A stretch of DNA of 64,000 nt from Neorhizobium galegae bv. officinalis (GTDB lineage Bacteria; Pseudomonadota; Alphaproteobacteria; Rhizobiales; Rhizobiaceae). The first letter of the stretch is position 1; the number at the start of each line of letters is the position of its first letter. The position numbers and the translations under genes were made by a program. Where the stretch lies: positions 1-64,000 of the forward strand of contig CCRI01000003.1 in assembly GCA_000985875.1 (NCBI GenBank), in the 5' to 3' direction. The notes beneath the pieces were generated by a model that did no database searches, was not told the DNA's origin, and saw nothing but the letters and a program-made list of their open reading frames with translations. Of this stretch, positions 1-10,642 are shown piece after piece.

Positions 1-16
1 TGAGCGCTTTTCAGGG

Positions 17-48
17 ACCAAGCCCGGGCGGGTCGCTCCGGGCTTGGT
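17..48. terminator. Hairpin downstream of the first TRAP binding-protein gene
   Basis: Perfect 11-bp inverted repeat, ACCAAGCCCGG (17-27) and CCGGGCTTGGT (38-48), with a 10-nt loop. It lies just past the stop of the minus-strand gene at 71-1177. There is no clear U-run on either strand, so termination is inferred only from position and stem strength. Confidence 0.4.
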
Positions 49-70
49 GCATTTCATCTGACGGCGGCGG

Positions 71-1231
<1,161 letters not shown>

Positions 1232-1260
1232 TCATAATCCTTTCATTTCGGCAACGGCAA
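1232..1260 (-). promoter_or_regulatory. Sigma-70-like promoter of TRAP binding protein copy 1
   Basis: On the minus strand TTGCCG (1260-1255) is followed after exactly 17 nt by TTATGA (1237-1232), about 55 bp ahead of the start codon. The same elements, spacing and spacer sequence recur before the paralogue at 4330-4358. Conservation between otherwise diverged leaders supports function. Confidence 0.5.
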
Positions 1261-1320
1261 GGAAATTCCAAAAACTCGCACTGATGCCCGGCCGACGTTT
1301 GGGCCGACCGGGCGGGGGGA

Positions 1321-2049
1321 TTACCAGGGAAGTGTCTGGTCGTCGAAGAAATAGCCCGCCGTCGGACCGTCCGGTCCGAGCATGGCAAGCCGCACCGGCG
1401 CCTCTGCTGCCTGTTCGACGGTGCGATAACCCGAATGGCCGTTCATGTCGGTCTTCGTATAGCCCGGATCGGCCGCATTGATCTTGATGCCGAAGGGTTC
1501 CGCCGCCTTGGCGAGCGATACGGTCACGGCATTGAGGGCCGTCTTGGATGAATTGTAGCCGAGCGCATTGATGCCGTAGAACTGGTTCTGCGGGTCGAGC
1601 AGAGCCTGGAGCGATCCGAGTTCGCTGCTCAGCATGACGACACGTCCCGCGCCGGATGCCTTGAGCAGTGGCAGCGCCGCCTGGGTGAGGCGGATCGGGC
1701 CGAACGTATTCACCTCATAGACGGCTTTTACCACTTCGATCGGCTCATCGAACGGCTGGTGCGTAAAACTGTCGGCGATGCCGGCATTGTTGACGAGTGC
1801 ATCGAGATGGTCGGTCTGGCGGCTGAGTTCGGCGATGGCCGATGCAACGCTTTCGTCGCTGGTGACGTCGAGCTGCAGGACATGCGCGTCGAGCCCCTGG
1901 TCGCGCAGTTTGCGGGCGGCTTCCTCACCGCGGCCGATATCGCGGCTGCCGAGCCAGACGCGATAACCCTCGGTGGCGAGCCGTCTTGCGATCTCGAAGC
2001 CGATACTCCGGTTGGCGCCGGTGACGAGTGCTGTCTTCTGTTTGGTCAT
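1321..2049 (-). CDS. SDR-family oxidoreductase
   Basis: Short-chain dehydrogenase/reductase of 242 aa, presumably cytoplasmic and NAD(P)H-dependent; the substrate is unknown. The Rossmann glycine motif near residue 10 reads TGANRSIG. NNAG is in the central part, and the catalytic Tyr-Lys pair is in YNSSK. The start at 2049 (MTKQKTALVTG) places the nucleotide-binding motif at the usual distance from the N-terminus; a longer upstream frame would add sequence that is not SDR-like. The gene is divergent from the AraC regulator at 2204 across 154 bp, so that regulator probably controls it. Confidence 0.88.
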   Translation of the reverse strand: MTKQKTALVTGANRSIGFEIARRLATEGYRVWLGSRDIGRGEEAARKLRDQGLDAHVLQLDVTSDESVASAIAELSRQTDHLDALVNNAGIADSFTHQPFDEPIEVVKAVYEVNTFGPIRLTQAALPLLKASGAGRVVMLSSELGSLQALLDPQNQFYGINALGYNSSKTALNAVTVSLAKAAEPFGIKINAADPGYTKTDMNGHSGYRTVEQAAEAPVRLAMLGPDGPTAGYFFDDQTLPW

Positions 2050-2203
2050 GTGCAAAGCTCCTGTGGTTGCCGGCCACAGATGGCAGCGCGCGACCACCGG
2101 GCGTGAGCCAAGAACTGCCGATTTCTTGCCTAATCCTGCCGACTGAGGCTCCCGCGTATGCGGGGCTCTTGCACCCGCGCCAGCCAATTGGCATCTCAGG
2201 GGC

Positions 2204-3109
2204 ATGACGAAGCCTATGGATGAAATCCGCGATCTGGTCTTGCGACGTGCTGTCGGCCGCCGCACCGAAACGCCGGTGCCGCGTCTTGCCATCATGAAGG
2301 GAACGAACCCGACCAGCATGCTGCCCAGCGTCTACGAGCCGATGCTTTGCCTCGTGCTGCAGGGCTCGAAATGCGTGGTGATCGGCGACCAGGCGATGCA
2401 TTACGACAGCGCCAGCTATTTCGTCTCGTCCGTCGAAGTGCCGGCCTCCGGGCAGATTGTCGATGCAAGCCCGGAACAGCCCTATCTTGCGCTCAGCCTG
2501 ACGCTCGACATGGCGGCAATCGCCGAAATCCTCATCGATATGCCGGATGACGCGGTTGTCTGCTGCGGCGCCTGTTTCGGGGTGAGCCCTGTGACGCCGG
2601 AACTGGCCGATGCCTTCCTGCGCCTTGCCCGGCTGATCGAACGGCCGCAGGATGTTCGGGTGCTCGGTCCGCTGATCGAACGGGAAATCCTCTATCGGCT
2701 GTTGCAGGGGCCGCAGGGCGCGGCGATCCGCCAACTGGCGCGGCCGGAAAGCCGGCTCGGCCATGTCCGCCGGGCGATAGGCCACATCCGCACGCATTTC
2801 GATGCGCCGCTCAGGGTCGAGGAATTGGCACGGCTTGCGGGCATGAGTACTTCGGTCTTTCACCGCCACTTCAAGGAAGTGACCGCCATGAGCCCGATCC
2901 AGTACCAGAAGAGCATCCGCCTGCACGAAGCCCGCCGCCGGCTGCTGGCGGAAGCGGGCGATACGGCGCGGGTCGCCTTCTCGGTCGGTTACGAAAGCGT
3001 AACCCAGTTCAGCCGCGAATATTCCCGCCAGTTCGGCGCCTCGCCGGCACGCGATGTCGGGCGCCTGCGCGACAGGATGGCTGGCGATATCGAGCTGGTC
3101 GACGGCTGA
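2204..3109 (+). CDS. AraC-family transcriptional regulator
   Basis: 301-aa regulator. The N-terminal 190 residues resemble the AraC_N cupin-like sensor domain, and the C-terminal 100 residues carry two helix-turn-helix motifs (LRVEELARLAGMSTSVFHRHFK, then VGYESVTQFSREYSRQFG). It is an activator-type architecture whose inducer cannot be read from sequence. Its divergent neighbour is an SDR oxidoreductase, a common regulator/target arrangement. The pair sits between two duplicated TRAP binding-protein genes. Confidence 0.9.
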   Translation: MTKPMDEIRDLVLRRAVGRRTETPVPRLAIMKGTNPTSMLPSVYEPMLCLVLQGSKCVVIGDQAMHYDSASYFVSSVEVPASGQIVDASPEQPYLALSLTLDMAAIAEILIDMPDDAVVCCGACFGVSPVTPELADAFLRLARLIERPQDVRVLGPLIEREILYRLLQGPQGAAIRQLARPESRLGHVRRAIGHIRTHFDAPLRVEELARLAGMSTSVFHRHFKEVTAMSPIQYQKSIRLHEARRRLLAEAGDTARVAFSVGYESVTQFSREYSRQFGASPARDVGRLRDRMAGDIELVDG

Positions 3110-3114
3110 TGGAC

Positions 3115-3143
3115 AAAAGCCCGAAGCGATGCCCCGGGCTTTT
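3115..3143. terminator. Bidirectional terminator between convergent genes
   Basis: AAAAGCCCG (3115-3123) pairs with CGGGCTTTT (3135-3143) around an 11-nt loop. It lies between the convergent AraC gene (ending 3109) and TRAP copy 2 (ending 3166). Short U-tracts occur on both strands. Confidence 0.5.
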
Positions 3144-3165
3144 GATGTTCAACGTCGGGCGCTGA

Positions 3166-4329
<1,164 letters not shown>

Positions 4330-4358
4330 TCATAATCCTTTCATTTCGGGAACAGCAA
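4330..4358 (-). promoter_or_regulatory. Sigma-70-like promoter of TRAP binding protein copy 2
   Basis: Minus-strand TTGCTG (4358-4353), 17-nt spacer, TTATGA (4335-4330). The spacer ends in the same GAAATGAAAGGA as the copy-1 promoter at 1232-1260. Confidence 0.5.
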
Positions 4359-4483
4359 GCAAAAAATCCAAAATATTACGCTGCAGCGCAGCAAAGCTTT
4401 CCGGATATTGCGTTGTGTTTTCCCGGCGCCTTTCTATCGGGCGCAGGGCAGAAATTCCTTGAAGTTTTCAGGCGAGGCCTTAG

Positions 4484-4500
4484 TTTAGAATTATTCTAAT
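4484..4500 (+). promoter_or_regulatory. ICE (Irr) box of mbfA
   Basis: TTTAGAATTATTCTAAT matches the iron-control-element consensus TTTAGAA-N3-TTCTAAA at all but the last base. It is 11 bp ahead of the mbfA start. Irr is known to repress mbfA in rhizobia under low iron; binding at this site is inferred from the match and position. Confidence 0.8.
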
Positions 4501-4511
4501 AAGAGGTTTTC

Positions 4512-5495
4512 ATGCTCGCCCGCCTTCTTTCCAGTTCCAAGCGCCCGTTCGCCTCTCTCGACGAGAAGGAAATCCTGGCGCTCGCCATCGCCTCGGAAGA
4601 GGAGGATGCGCGGATTTATCTCGCCTACGCGGACAATCTCAAGGATCAGTTTCCCGCATCCGCCAAGGTCTTCGAAGACATGGCGGAGGTCGAGCAGACC
4701 CACAAGAACATGCTGATCGAGATGTTCCGCTCCCGCTTCGGAGAGCGCATCCCGCTGATCCGCCGCGAGCATGTGAGGGGTTTCTACGAACGAAAGCCGG
4801 ACTGGCTGACCCGCAACCTGCCGCTCGACAGCATGCGGGAACAGGCGGAGGCCATGGAGCAACAGGCTTTCCGCTTTTATACCGAAGCGGCAAAGCAGGT
4901 CTCCGACGCCTCGACGCGGCAATTGCTGGGTGATCTGGCAATTGCCGAACAGGGGCATGAGGATATCGCCCGCATGCTCGGCGACAAGCACGTGACGGAC
5001 GACGTCAAGACCGAGGAGGACGAGACCGCCCGCCGCCAGTTCATCCTCACCTATGTGCAGCCGGGCCTGGCGGGGCTGATGGACGGTTCGGTTTCGACGC
5101 TCGCGCCGATCTTTGCGGCAGCCTTTGCGACGGGCGACACCTGGTCGACCTTCCTGATCGGCCTGTCGGCCTCGGTCGGTGCCGGCATTTCCATGGGCTT
5201 TACGGAAGCCGCCCATGACGACGGCAAGATTTCCGGGCGCGGTTCACCGGTGAAGCGCGGGTTTGCCTCCGGCATCATGACGGCGCTTGGCGGCCTCGGC
5301 CACACGCTGCCCTATCTCATTCCGCATTTCTGGACCGCGACCATCGTCGCCGCGATCATCGTCTTCTTCGAACTCTGGGCGATCGCCTTCATCCAGAACC
5401 GCTACATGGAAACGCCGTTCCTGAGGGCAGTCGTCCAGGTGGTGCTCGGCGGATCGCTGGTTCTGGCAGCGGGTATCCTGATTGGGAATGGGTGA
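4512..5495 (+). CDS. mbfA: MbfA: membrane-bound ferritin-like iron exporter
   Basis: 327-aa inner-membrane protein that exports iron to protect against iron and peroxide stress. Residues 1-150 form a rubrerythrin/ferritin-like di-iron domain (EEEDARIYLAY at about 28-38, EVEQTH and EQGHEDIA supplying ExxH ligands). Residues 165-327 form a VIT1/CCC1-type membrane domain with several hydrophobic helices. This fusion is the family signature. The ATG at 4512 follows AAGAGG at a good distance. The ICE box directly upstream indicates repression by Irr when iron is scarce. Confidence 0.93.
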   Translation: MLARLLSSSKRPFASLDEKEILALAIASEEEDARIYLAYADNLKDQFPASAKVFEDMAEVEQTHKNMLIEMFRSRFGERIPLIRREHVRGFYERKPDWLTRNLPLDSMREQAEAMEQQAFRFYTEAAKQVSDASTRQLLGDLAIAEQGHEDIARMLGDKHVTDDVKTEEDETARRQFILTYVQPGLAGLMDGSVSTLAPIFAAAFATGDTWSTFLIGLSASVGAGISMGFTEAAHDDGKISGRGSPVKRGFASGIMTALGGLGHTLPYLIPHFWTATIVAAIIVFFELWAIAFIQNRYMETPFLRAVVQVVLGGSLVLAAGILIGNG

Positions 5496-5504
5496 GAAGC
5501 GGTC

Positions 5505-5651
5505 GGGCAAAGCCCGAGCAATCGATCCAGTGAATCGATTGCAGCTTCGAACGCCCTGAGCCCAAAGCGAAGGGCCGGGATCCGGCGCGTCAAACGCCCC
5601 GAGCCCAAACGGGCAGGCAAGAGCCTGCTGGTGAGACGCCCGGAGCTGTGC
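5505..5651. repeat. Structured intergenic repeat after mbfA
   Basis: The gap between mbfA and the convergent kinase gene contains a 9-bp hairpin, GCAATCGAT (5518-5526) / ATCGATTGC (5534-5542). It also holds a 17-bp direct repeat, AACGCCCTGAGCCCAAA (5550-5566), with a one-mismatch copy at 5593-5609 (43-bp period). A further small hairpin, GCAGGC/GCCTGC, follows. The modular make-up resembles rhizobial mosaic intergenic elements; assignment to a named family is not possible by eye. Confidence 0.45.
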
Positions 5652-5653
5652 CC

Positions 5654-7234
5654 TCACGCCGCCGCTTGTGATGCCCGTGTGCGTGGCACATCGAGCGAAA
5701 ACACCGCGCCGCCGTCGTTGCCGGTGGTGAAATGGCCGCCAAGCTGCTTGACGAAATTGGCGATCAGTTTGCTGCCCATGCCGCCCGTTCGGCTGAAGGC
5801 CTCGATGCCCGGCCCGTCGTCGCGGATGACGAGGTGCAGATTGTCGCCGTCTTCGCGGAGTTCGACAGAGAGCCTGCCGTTCTGGCGGCCTGCAAAGGCA
5901 TATTTGAACGAGTTGGAAACGACCTCGTTGATGATCATGCCAAGCGGCAGGGCCTGTTCGCGATCGACGGTGATCGCCTGCAGATTGAGGTCGAGCACGA
6001 CAGGCGTCTCATAGCCGGAGGCGATGTCGTTGATCAGCTTGGTCGCATAGGGCGCCACCTCGACCCGTTCGAACTGATCGTTCTGGTAGATCTGTTCGTG
6101 CACGGCGATCATCGCCGCAATGCGCCTCGTCATGTCGTCGCGAGCATCGACCGGCAAGGCCTGCAGCCGCACGAGCGCCAGCACCGCCTGGAGATTGTTC
6201 TTCACCCGGTGATGGATTTCCCGCAGCAGGAAACGGTTGCGCTCCACCGCCTGCTCCAGTTCTTCGTTGCGGGCCGCCATTCGATAGAGAAGGCGGTTGA
6301 TCCAGAAGGCGCCGAGAACCAGCAGCGCCATCAACGGCAGCATGACCAGCGTGTCCGAGAAAAGATTGCGCCAGAACTGGTCGAGAATCTCCTGCCGTGC
6401 GATGGCCGCCAGCGCGATGACCGGCCATCCTGAGACTTTCCAGAAGGCGACGATGCGGGCATGGCCGTCGATCGGCGAGACCGGGCTGTGGTAGAAGCCG
6501 GTGGGCATTTCACGCGTCATCGGATACCAGGCGGTCGTGCTCAGATCGATGGCGCGCATTGCCGCCGGCCGCCGGGCGATCAGCCACCCGTCATCCCTGA
6601 TGATCAAGATCGTGGAATTCGGCCCGAGCCCCATCGAGGCCCAGAAACCGTCCAGGCTCTCGTTCGGGATGGTAATGCTGGCGACGCCGCGGAAAATCCC
6701 GTCTCGTTCGATCCGTCGGGCCACGGTGAAGGATGGCTCGCCGGCCTGTTCGTTGTCGAGCAGCCGGGTGAAAGTCAGCGCCTGGCCATCCCTCAGTTTG
6801 CTGAAATATGAGCGCTCGCTGTGGTTGTCGGAGACATTTCCGGGAGTATTTCCGCCGGCGCTGGAAAAGCGGACTACGCCGGTGTCATCCAGAAGCGAAT
6901 ACTGAAAACCCGCCGGCAGTTCCCCGACAGCCCGCGGCAGGTCGGCCGCCAGATCGGGCGAACCATCGATCGGCCTGTCTCTCACCTCGGTTCCGATACG
7001 CCGCAGGGCCTGGTCGCTTGCTTCGATCATCCATTCCAGATGGGCCGCGACCACATGCGCGGACGAGAGTGCGCGAGCTTCGCCTTCCTTCAGGGCAGTC
7101 CGGTAATTTTCGAGGATGATAAGGCCGGCGACGGCCAGCAGGGCAACGGCGAACAGGCCGGTCAGCAGGATCGGAAGGGTAGGCCTCGCTGCACGGGCCG
7201 CGTGTGGCAAGCCTGTTTTCACATCGTCACGCAC
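5654..7234 (-). CDS. Membrane sensor histidine kinase (Cache + HisKA_2)
   Basis: Sensor kinase of 526 aa from the GTG at 7234. An N-terminal membrane helix (about 19-42) and a second (about 290-317) bracket a roughly 250-residue periplasmic Cache-like sensing domain. The cytoplasmic part has a HisKA_2 dimerisation domain with the phospho-acceptor in REIHHRVKNNLQ (about 339-350) and an HATPase_c domain (NEVVSNSFKYAF, DDGPG). The GTG has GGAG at proper spacing, whereas an in-frame ATG at 7318 lies inside the terminator of the upstream gene. HisKA_2 kinases often feed orphan response regulators or the alphaproteobacterial general stress response; no regulator gene is adjacent, so the partner is unknown. 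Confidence 0.88.
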   Translation of the reverse strand: MRDDVKTGLPHAARAARPTLPILLTGLFAVALLAVAGLIILENYRTALKEGEARALSSAHVVAAHLEWMIEASDQALRRIGTEVRDRPIDGSPDLAADLPRAVGELPAGFQYSLLDDTGVVRFSSAGGNTPGNVSDNHSERSYFSKLRDGQALTFTRLLDNEQAGEPSFTVARRIERDGIFRGVASITIPNESLDGFWASMGLGPNSTILIIRDDGWLIARRPAAMRAIDLSTTAWYPMTREMPTGFYHSPVSPIDGHARIVAFWKVSGWPVIALAAIARQEILDQFWRNLFSDTLVMLPLMALLVLGAFWINRLLYRMAARNEELEQAVERNRFLLREIHHRVKNNLQAVLALVRLQALPVDARDDMTRRIAAMIAVHEQIYQNDQFERVEVAPYATKLINDIASGYETPVVLDLNLQAITVDREQALPLGMIINEVVSNSFKYAFAGRQNGRLSVELREDGDNLHLVIRDDGPGIEAFSRTGGMGSKLIANFVKQLGGHFTTGNDGGAVFSLDVPRTRASQAAA

Positions 7235-7310
7235 AACCCGCTCCGGTTTCAGAGATTCCCTCCTAGCAGGTTGGGTGCATCGGGGAAATGTCTTCCGACA
7301 AGGCGATACC

Positions 7311-7349
7311 AAAAACATTCGCCCGCAACCTCAATGATGCGGGCGAATG
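7311..7349 (-). terminator. Rho-independent terminator of the BTLCP gene
   Basis: Perfect 12-bp stem, CATTCGCCCGCA (7316-7327) and TGCGGGCGAATG (7338-7349), with a 10-nt loop. On the minus strand it is followed by five U (7315-7311). It lies 25 bp beyond the stop of the gene at 7374-7988. Confidence 0.75.
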
Positions 7350-7373
7350 TCAATATTTACTCAGGGGTGCATG

Positions 7374-7988
7374 TTATTTCAATGCGCCGACCAGCAGGTC
7401 GCGGCCGTTTTCGATCGTGACCCAGCGTCCCGTGTTGAACGAGGCCTGACGCTTCAGGAAGGTGTAAGGGGTCGAAAACCACGGCTTCACCTCGTTATCG
7501 AGGTTGTCCAGGATGAAATCCCCGTCGGACGTGCGCAATGTCAGGACCGCATGGCCTTCGCCGTCCGGCTTGCGGACGACGGTCATCAGGAGATCGGAAA
7601 GGGCGAAGCCCTGCGCCGCGAGTTCCTTGCGCTTCTCAAGCGCAAAGTCCTCACAATCGGCGAAATTGGTCGGATAGCTCCAGAGCTCTTCGCGGCCGTA
7701 GACTTCCTTGTCTGTCTTGGCGATGTAACGGGCGTTGACAGCCCGGTTGATCTGGCGGACGGCAGCCCAGCCTTTTGCGCTGACCTTGGGGGAAGGAGCG
7801 GAGCGGCTCTTGATCGAACATTCCGCCGCATATTTCTGACAGAACTCGTAATGGCCGATCGGCTGGGAGGTAACGGCACCGGTAACCATCGCGGCCATTG
7901 GCCTTGGAGCCGGAACTGCAGCACTCACTGGTACAAGCACGCTAACTAGGATCACGGCTATACGCCGCGCCTGCAAGGCTATCATCAT
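7374..7988 (-). CDS. Periplasmic transglutaminase-like cysteine protease (BTLCP)
   Basis: 204-aa member of the bacterial transglutaminase-like cysteine proteinase family (DUF920). A Sec signal peptide occupies about residues 1-25 (hydrophobic VILVSVLVPVSAAVPA). The papain-like triad is visible as Cys112 (FADCEDFA), His146 (GEGHAVLT) and Asp161 (FILDN). Family members are exported proteases, some tied to LapD/LapG-like surface-adhesin control, but no such partner is adjacent and the substrate is unknown. Monocistronic, with its own terminator at 7311-7349. Confidence 0.88.
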   Translation of the reverse strand: MMIALQARRIAVILVSVLVPVSAAVPAPRPMAAMVTGAVTSQPIGHYEFCQKYAAECSIKSRSAPSPKVSAKGWAAVRQINRAVNARYIAKTDKEVYGREELWSYPTNFADCEDFALEKRKELAAQGFALSDLLMTVVRKPDGEGHAVLTLRTSDGDFILDNLDNEVKPWFSTPYTFLKRQASFNTGRWVTIENGRDLLVGALK

Positions 7989-8118
7989 GGACCCGTCCCT
8001 TCAAATCCTAATGAAACGTTAAGGGCTGACGGGAGAGAGAGTCAATCGGCGAGTTTTGTTAACGGGTCATCGCTCGCATTATGGTTAAGGCTGCAACATT
8101 TTTGTATCAGCCCAAAAT

Positions 8119-8922
8119 TTAATCATTAAATATTAGGGCCGACACCGCGGCCCGCAATTTTTCGATATCCTGGGGCCTGGAGAGCCGGTGATCTCCGTCG
8201 CGGATCAGCGTCAGGACGACGTCGTCGGCCGGCAGGAACTCCACGAGTTTCAAGGCGTGGGCATAAGGCACGTCCGGATCCTTCATGCCCTGCAGGATGT
8301 GGACCGGGCAGCCGGTCTCTATGATCCCCGTCATGACCAGATTGCGGCGGCCGTCCTCTATGAGGGCGCGCGTATAGATATTGGGCTCCGGGCTGTATTC
8401 GGAGCGCTCCTCGAGATAACCGTGCTCGGCAAGCGACTGCCGTTCGGCCTCGGTGAGCTTGGGCTCGATGAGTTCCGCCGTGAAATCCGGCGCCGGCGCG
8501 ATCAGCACGATGCCGTCGACCTTCGCAGCCTTCTTGCGCCTTTTCAATTCCTGCACGAGGCGCAGCGCGATCCAGCCGCCCATCGACGAGCCGACCAGGA
8601 TGACGCGTTTCGGCTTGATGTCCTCGAGGACGGCGATTGCCTCTTCCAGCCAGCGCGAGATCGTCCCGTCCCGGAAGGCGCCGCCGGAAGTGCCGTGGCC
8701 CGAATAGTCGAACCGGATCGCCGCGAGCCCGAGTTCGCCGGCGAGCGCGTCAAGTTCGGCGGCCTTGGTTCCCGTCATGTCCGACCGGTAGCCGCCGAGC
8801 CAGACGAAGGCAGGCCCCGGCTTCTTCCTGCGCGCGGCCCGGTGGATGATTGCGATCTCCCGCGCAAGCGCTCCGGAGCCGACGGTGATCGTTTTGCGGG
8901 TGAGGCTGGCTGTGTCGGTCAT
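8119..8922 (-). CDS. Alpha/beta hydrolase
   Basis: 267-aa serine hydrolase. The nucleophile elbow is GSSMGG with Ser at about 113. The oxyanion region is in WLGGYRSDMTG, FDYSGHGTSGG follows, an acidic residue is in GMKDPDVPYAHA, and the catalytic His is in DGDHRLSRPQD near the C-terminus. The start at 8922 (MTDTASLTRK) follows AGGA at good spacing; a start 16 codons upstream has none. Cytoplasmic. Family members include carboxyl-esterases and protein/lipid deacylases; the substrate is not predictable. Divergent from infC. Confidence 0.87.
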   Translation of the reverse strand: MTDTASLTRKTITVGSGALAREIAIIHRAARRKKPGPAFVWLGGYRSDMTGTKAAELDALAGELGLAAIRFDYSGHGTSGGAFRDGTISRWLEEAIAVLEDIKPKRVILVGSSMGGWIALRLVQELKRRKKAAKVDGIVLIAPAPDFTAELIEPKLTEAERQSLAEHGYLEERSEYSPEPNIYTRALIEDGRRNLVMTGIIETGCPVHILQGMKDPDVPYAHALKLVEFLPADDVVLTLIRDGDHRLSRPQDIEKLRAAVSALIFND

Positions 8923-9104
8923 GGTGGAATCCTGAGGGTTTGCCGCGCTTATAAAACAGATTCGCGACATGCGGACAGCAGGTGATTTTTTCGCGCGGCT
9001 ATGCTATTGACTTCGCCGTAGCGATCACGACATTGCCGTCGGCCGCAAGCCGGACGCTGTCGATGTGTCGCTGCGGTGCCGAAACAATCTAGGAGAATAC
9101 GACC

Positions 9105-9641
9105 ATCCGCAGACCATTCAAAACCGATGCCCCTGTTAAGGACGGGCCGCGCTCCAACCGGGAAATTCGCATTCCCAAGGTCCAGCTTATCGATGCCGAA
9201 GGCTTGAACCTTGGTATCGTTCCGACCGAGCAGGCTCTCAAGATGGCTGAGGACGCCGGCCTCGATCTCGTCGAGATCTCGCCGAACACCGAGCCGCCAG
9301 TGTGCAAGATCCTCGACCTGGGCAAGCTGAAATACGCGAACCAGAAGAAAGCGGCAGAAGCCCGCAAGAAGCAGAAGATCGTCGAAATCAAAGAAATCAA
9401 GATGCGTCCCAACATCGACACGCATGACTATGACGTGAAGATGAAGGCGATGAACCGCTTCTTTGAAGAGGGCGACAAGGTCAAGGTGACGCTGAAGTTC
9501 CGCGGCCGCGAAATGGCCCACCAGGAACTCGGCATGAAGCTCCTGCTTCAGGTGAAGGACGACACCACGGAAATCGCCAAGGTGGAAGCCGAGCCGAAGC
9601 TTGAAGGCCGCCAGATGATGATGGTGCTGGCGCCGAAATAA
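9105..9641 (+). CDS. infC: Translation initiation factor IF-3 (ATC start)
   Basis: IF-3, 178 aa: binds the 30S subunit and proofreads start codon and initiator tRNA. The N-terminal domain carries [14 protein letters not shown] and [11 protein letters not shown]; the C-terminal domain carries [13 protein letters not shown] and [16 protein letters not shown]. No ATG or GTG lies at the right place. The conserved N-terminus [20 protein letters not shown] begins at ATC (9105), 9 nt after AGGAG. Rare AUU/AUC starts in infC are known to let IF-3 repress its own translation. Head of the infC-rpmI-rplT block. Confidence 0.92.
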   Translation: MRRPFKTDAPVKDGPRSNREIRIPKVQLIDAEGLNLGIVPTEQALKMAEDAGLDLVEISPNTEPPVCKILDLGKLKYANQKKAAEARKKQKIVEIKEIKMRPNIDTHDYDVKMKAMNRFFEEGDKVKVTLKFRGREMAHQELGMKLLLQVKDDTTEIAKVEAEPKLEGRQMMMVLAPK

Positions 9642-9711
9642 GCGCCCACCATTTGCTTTCAGCGGATTTGCCGGCATTTCGGCCGGGCTTTTGCCGCGTT
9701 TTTCTTTCCCA

Positions 9712-9740
9712 TTGCGCTTTTGGCCGACTGCGGTTATAAG
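9712..9740 (+). promoter_or_regulatory. Internal promoter before rpmI-rplT
   Basis: TTGCGC (9712-9717), 17-nt spacer, TATAAG (9735-9740) in the 196-bp gap between infC and rpmI. The -10 is near consensus and the -35 is weak. It would allow separate expression of the two ribosomal protein genes. Confidence 0.45.
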
Positions 9741-9791
9741 CGCGCGTTCCGAACGGTCCGGCAGGGCATGCCGTGGCTGTTCTAAATGCTT

Positions 9792-9815
9792 GAAACCAGC
9801 ATCGTCTGTGGTTTC
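9792..9815 (+). promoter_or_regulatory. Leader hairpin upstream of rpmI
   Basis: GAAACCA (9792-9798) and TGGTTTC (9809-9815) form a 7-bp stem ending 22 nt before the rpmI start. In other bacteria L20 represses rpmI-rplT by binding structured leader RNA. That this hairpin does so here is an inference. Confidence 0.35.
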
Positions 9816-9837
9816 GATACAAAACTGGAGTAGCAAA

Positions 9838-10041
9838 ATGCCCAAGATGAAGACGAAATCGGCTGCCAAGAAGCGGTTCAAGATCACCGCCACCGGCAAA
9901 GTCGTTGCAGCCGCCGCTGGCAAGCGCCACGGCATGATCAAGCGGTCCAACAAGTTCATCCGCGATGCGCGCGGAACGATGATCCTTGCCGAACCCGATG
10001 GCAAGAAGGTTATCAAGAACTACCTGCCGAACGGTCTCTGA
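9838..10041 (+). CDS. rpmI: 50S ribosomal protein L35
   Basis: 67-aa basic protein with the L35 signature at the N-terminus ([20 protein letters not shown]), then [19 protein letters not shown]. Normal family length. The start follows GGAG at good spacing. Lies 40 bp upstream of rplT in the usual order. Confidence 0.97.
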   Translation: MPKMKTKSAAKKRFKITATGKVVAAAAGKRHGMIKRSNKFIRDARGTMILAEPDGKKVIKNYLPNGL

Positions 10042-10080
10042 GACCCTCGTCACTTTTGGATCAGTTAAGGAGATCATGAC

Positions 10081-10485
10081 ATGGCACGCGTAAAACGGGG
10101 CGTCACTTCCCGCGCCAAGCACACCAAGACTTTGAAGGCAGCCAAGGGCTTCTACGGCCGCCGCAAGAATACGATCCGGGCCGCCAAGGCTGCCGTCGAT
10201 CGTTCGCGTCAGTTCGCCACGCGCGACCGTCGCGTCAAGAAGCGCAATTTCCGCGCCCTGTGGATCCAGCGTATCAACGCTGCCGTTCGCGAATCCGGCC
10301 TGACCTACGGCCGCTTCATCGACGGTCTCAACAAGGCTGGCATCGAAGTCGACCGCAAGGTTCTCTCCGACATGGCAATCCATGAGCCGGAAGCATTCGG
10401 CGCTCTGGTTGCCGCTTCGAAGAAGGCTCTTGAGTATCTCAAGGACGCCGGCACCACCAACGAGTTTGAAAGCGCGGTTCGTTAA
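10081..10485 (+). CDS. rplT: 50S ribosomal protein L20
   Basis: 134-aa L20, an early 23S rRNA-binding assembly protein and often the autorepressor of its operon. Recognised by [23 protein letters not shown] and the downstream [19 protein letters not shown] and [16 protein letters not shown]. Followed 40 bp later by a strong terminator that separates it from pheS. Confidence 0.97.
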   Translation: MARVKRGVTSRAKHTKTLKAAKGFYGRRKNTIRAAKAAVDRSRQFATRDRRVKKRNFRALWIQRINAAVRESGLTYGRFIDGLNKAGIEVDRKVLSDMAIHEPEAFGALVAASKKALEYLKDAGTTNEFESAVR

Positions 10486-10525
10486 CCAGCGCTTCCCAAG
10501 CTTAATTAGCTCTACTGATTTTGGG

Positions 10526-10564
10526 AAACCCGCGCTGGTTACGGCTGGCGCGGGTTTTTCTTTT
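10526..10564 (+). terminator. Rho-independent terminator after rplT
   Basis: AAACCCGCGC (10526-10535) pairs with GCGCGGGTTT (10548-10557) around a 12-nt loop; a TTTTTCTTTT tract (10555-10564) overlaps the stem end and follows it. Confidence 0.8.
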
Positions 10565-10642
10565 GGCATCCCCTCACGTCATTCCCCAAACAGCCGTCAC
10601 GACCTCGCCATACATCTCGCCGAGCATCAAACGGAAGAAACC

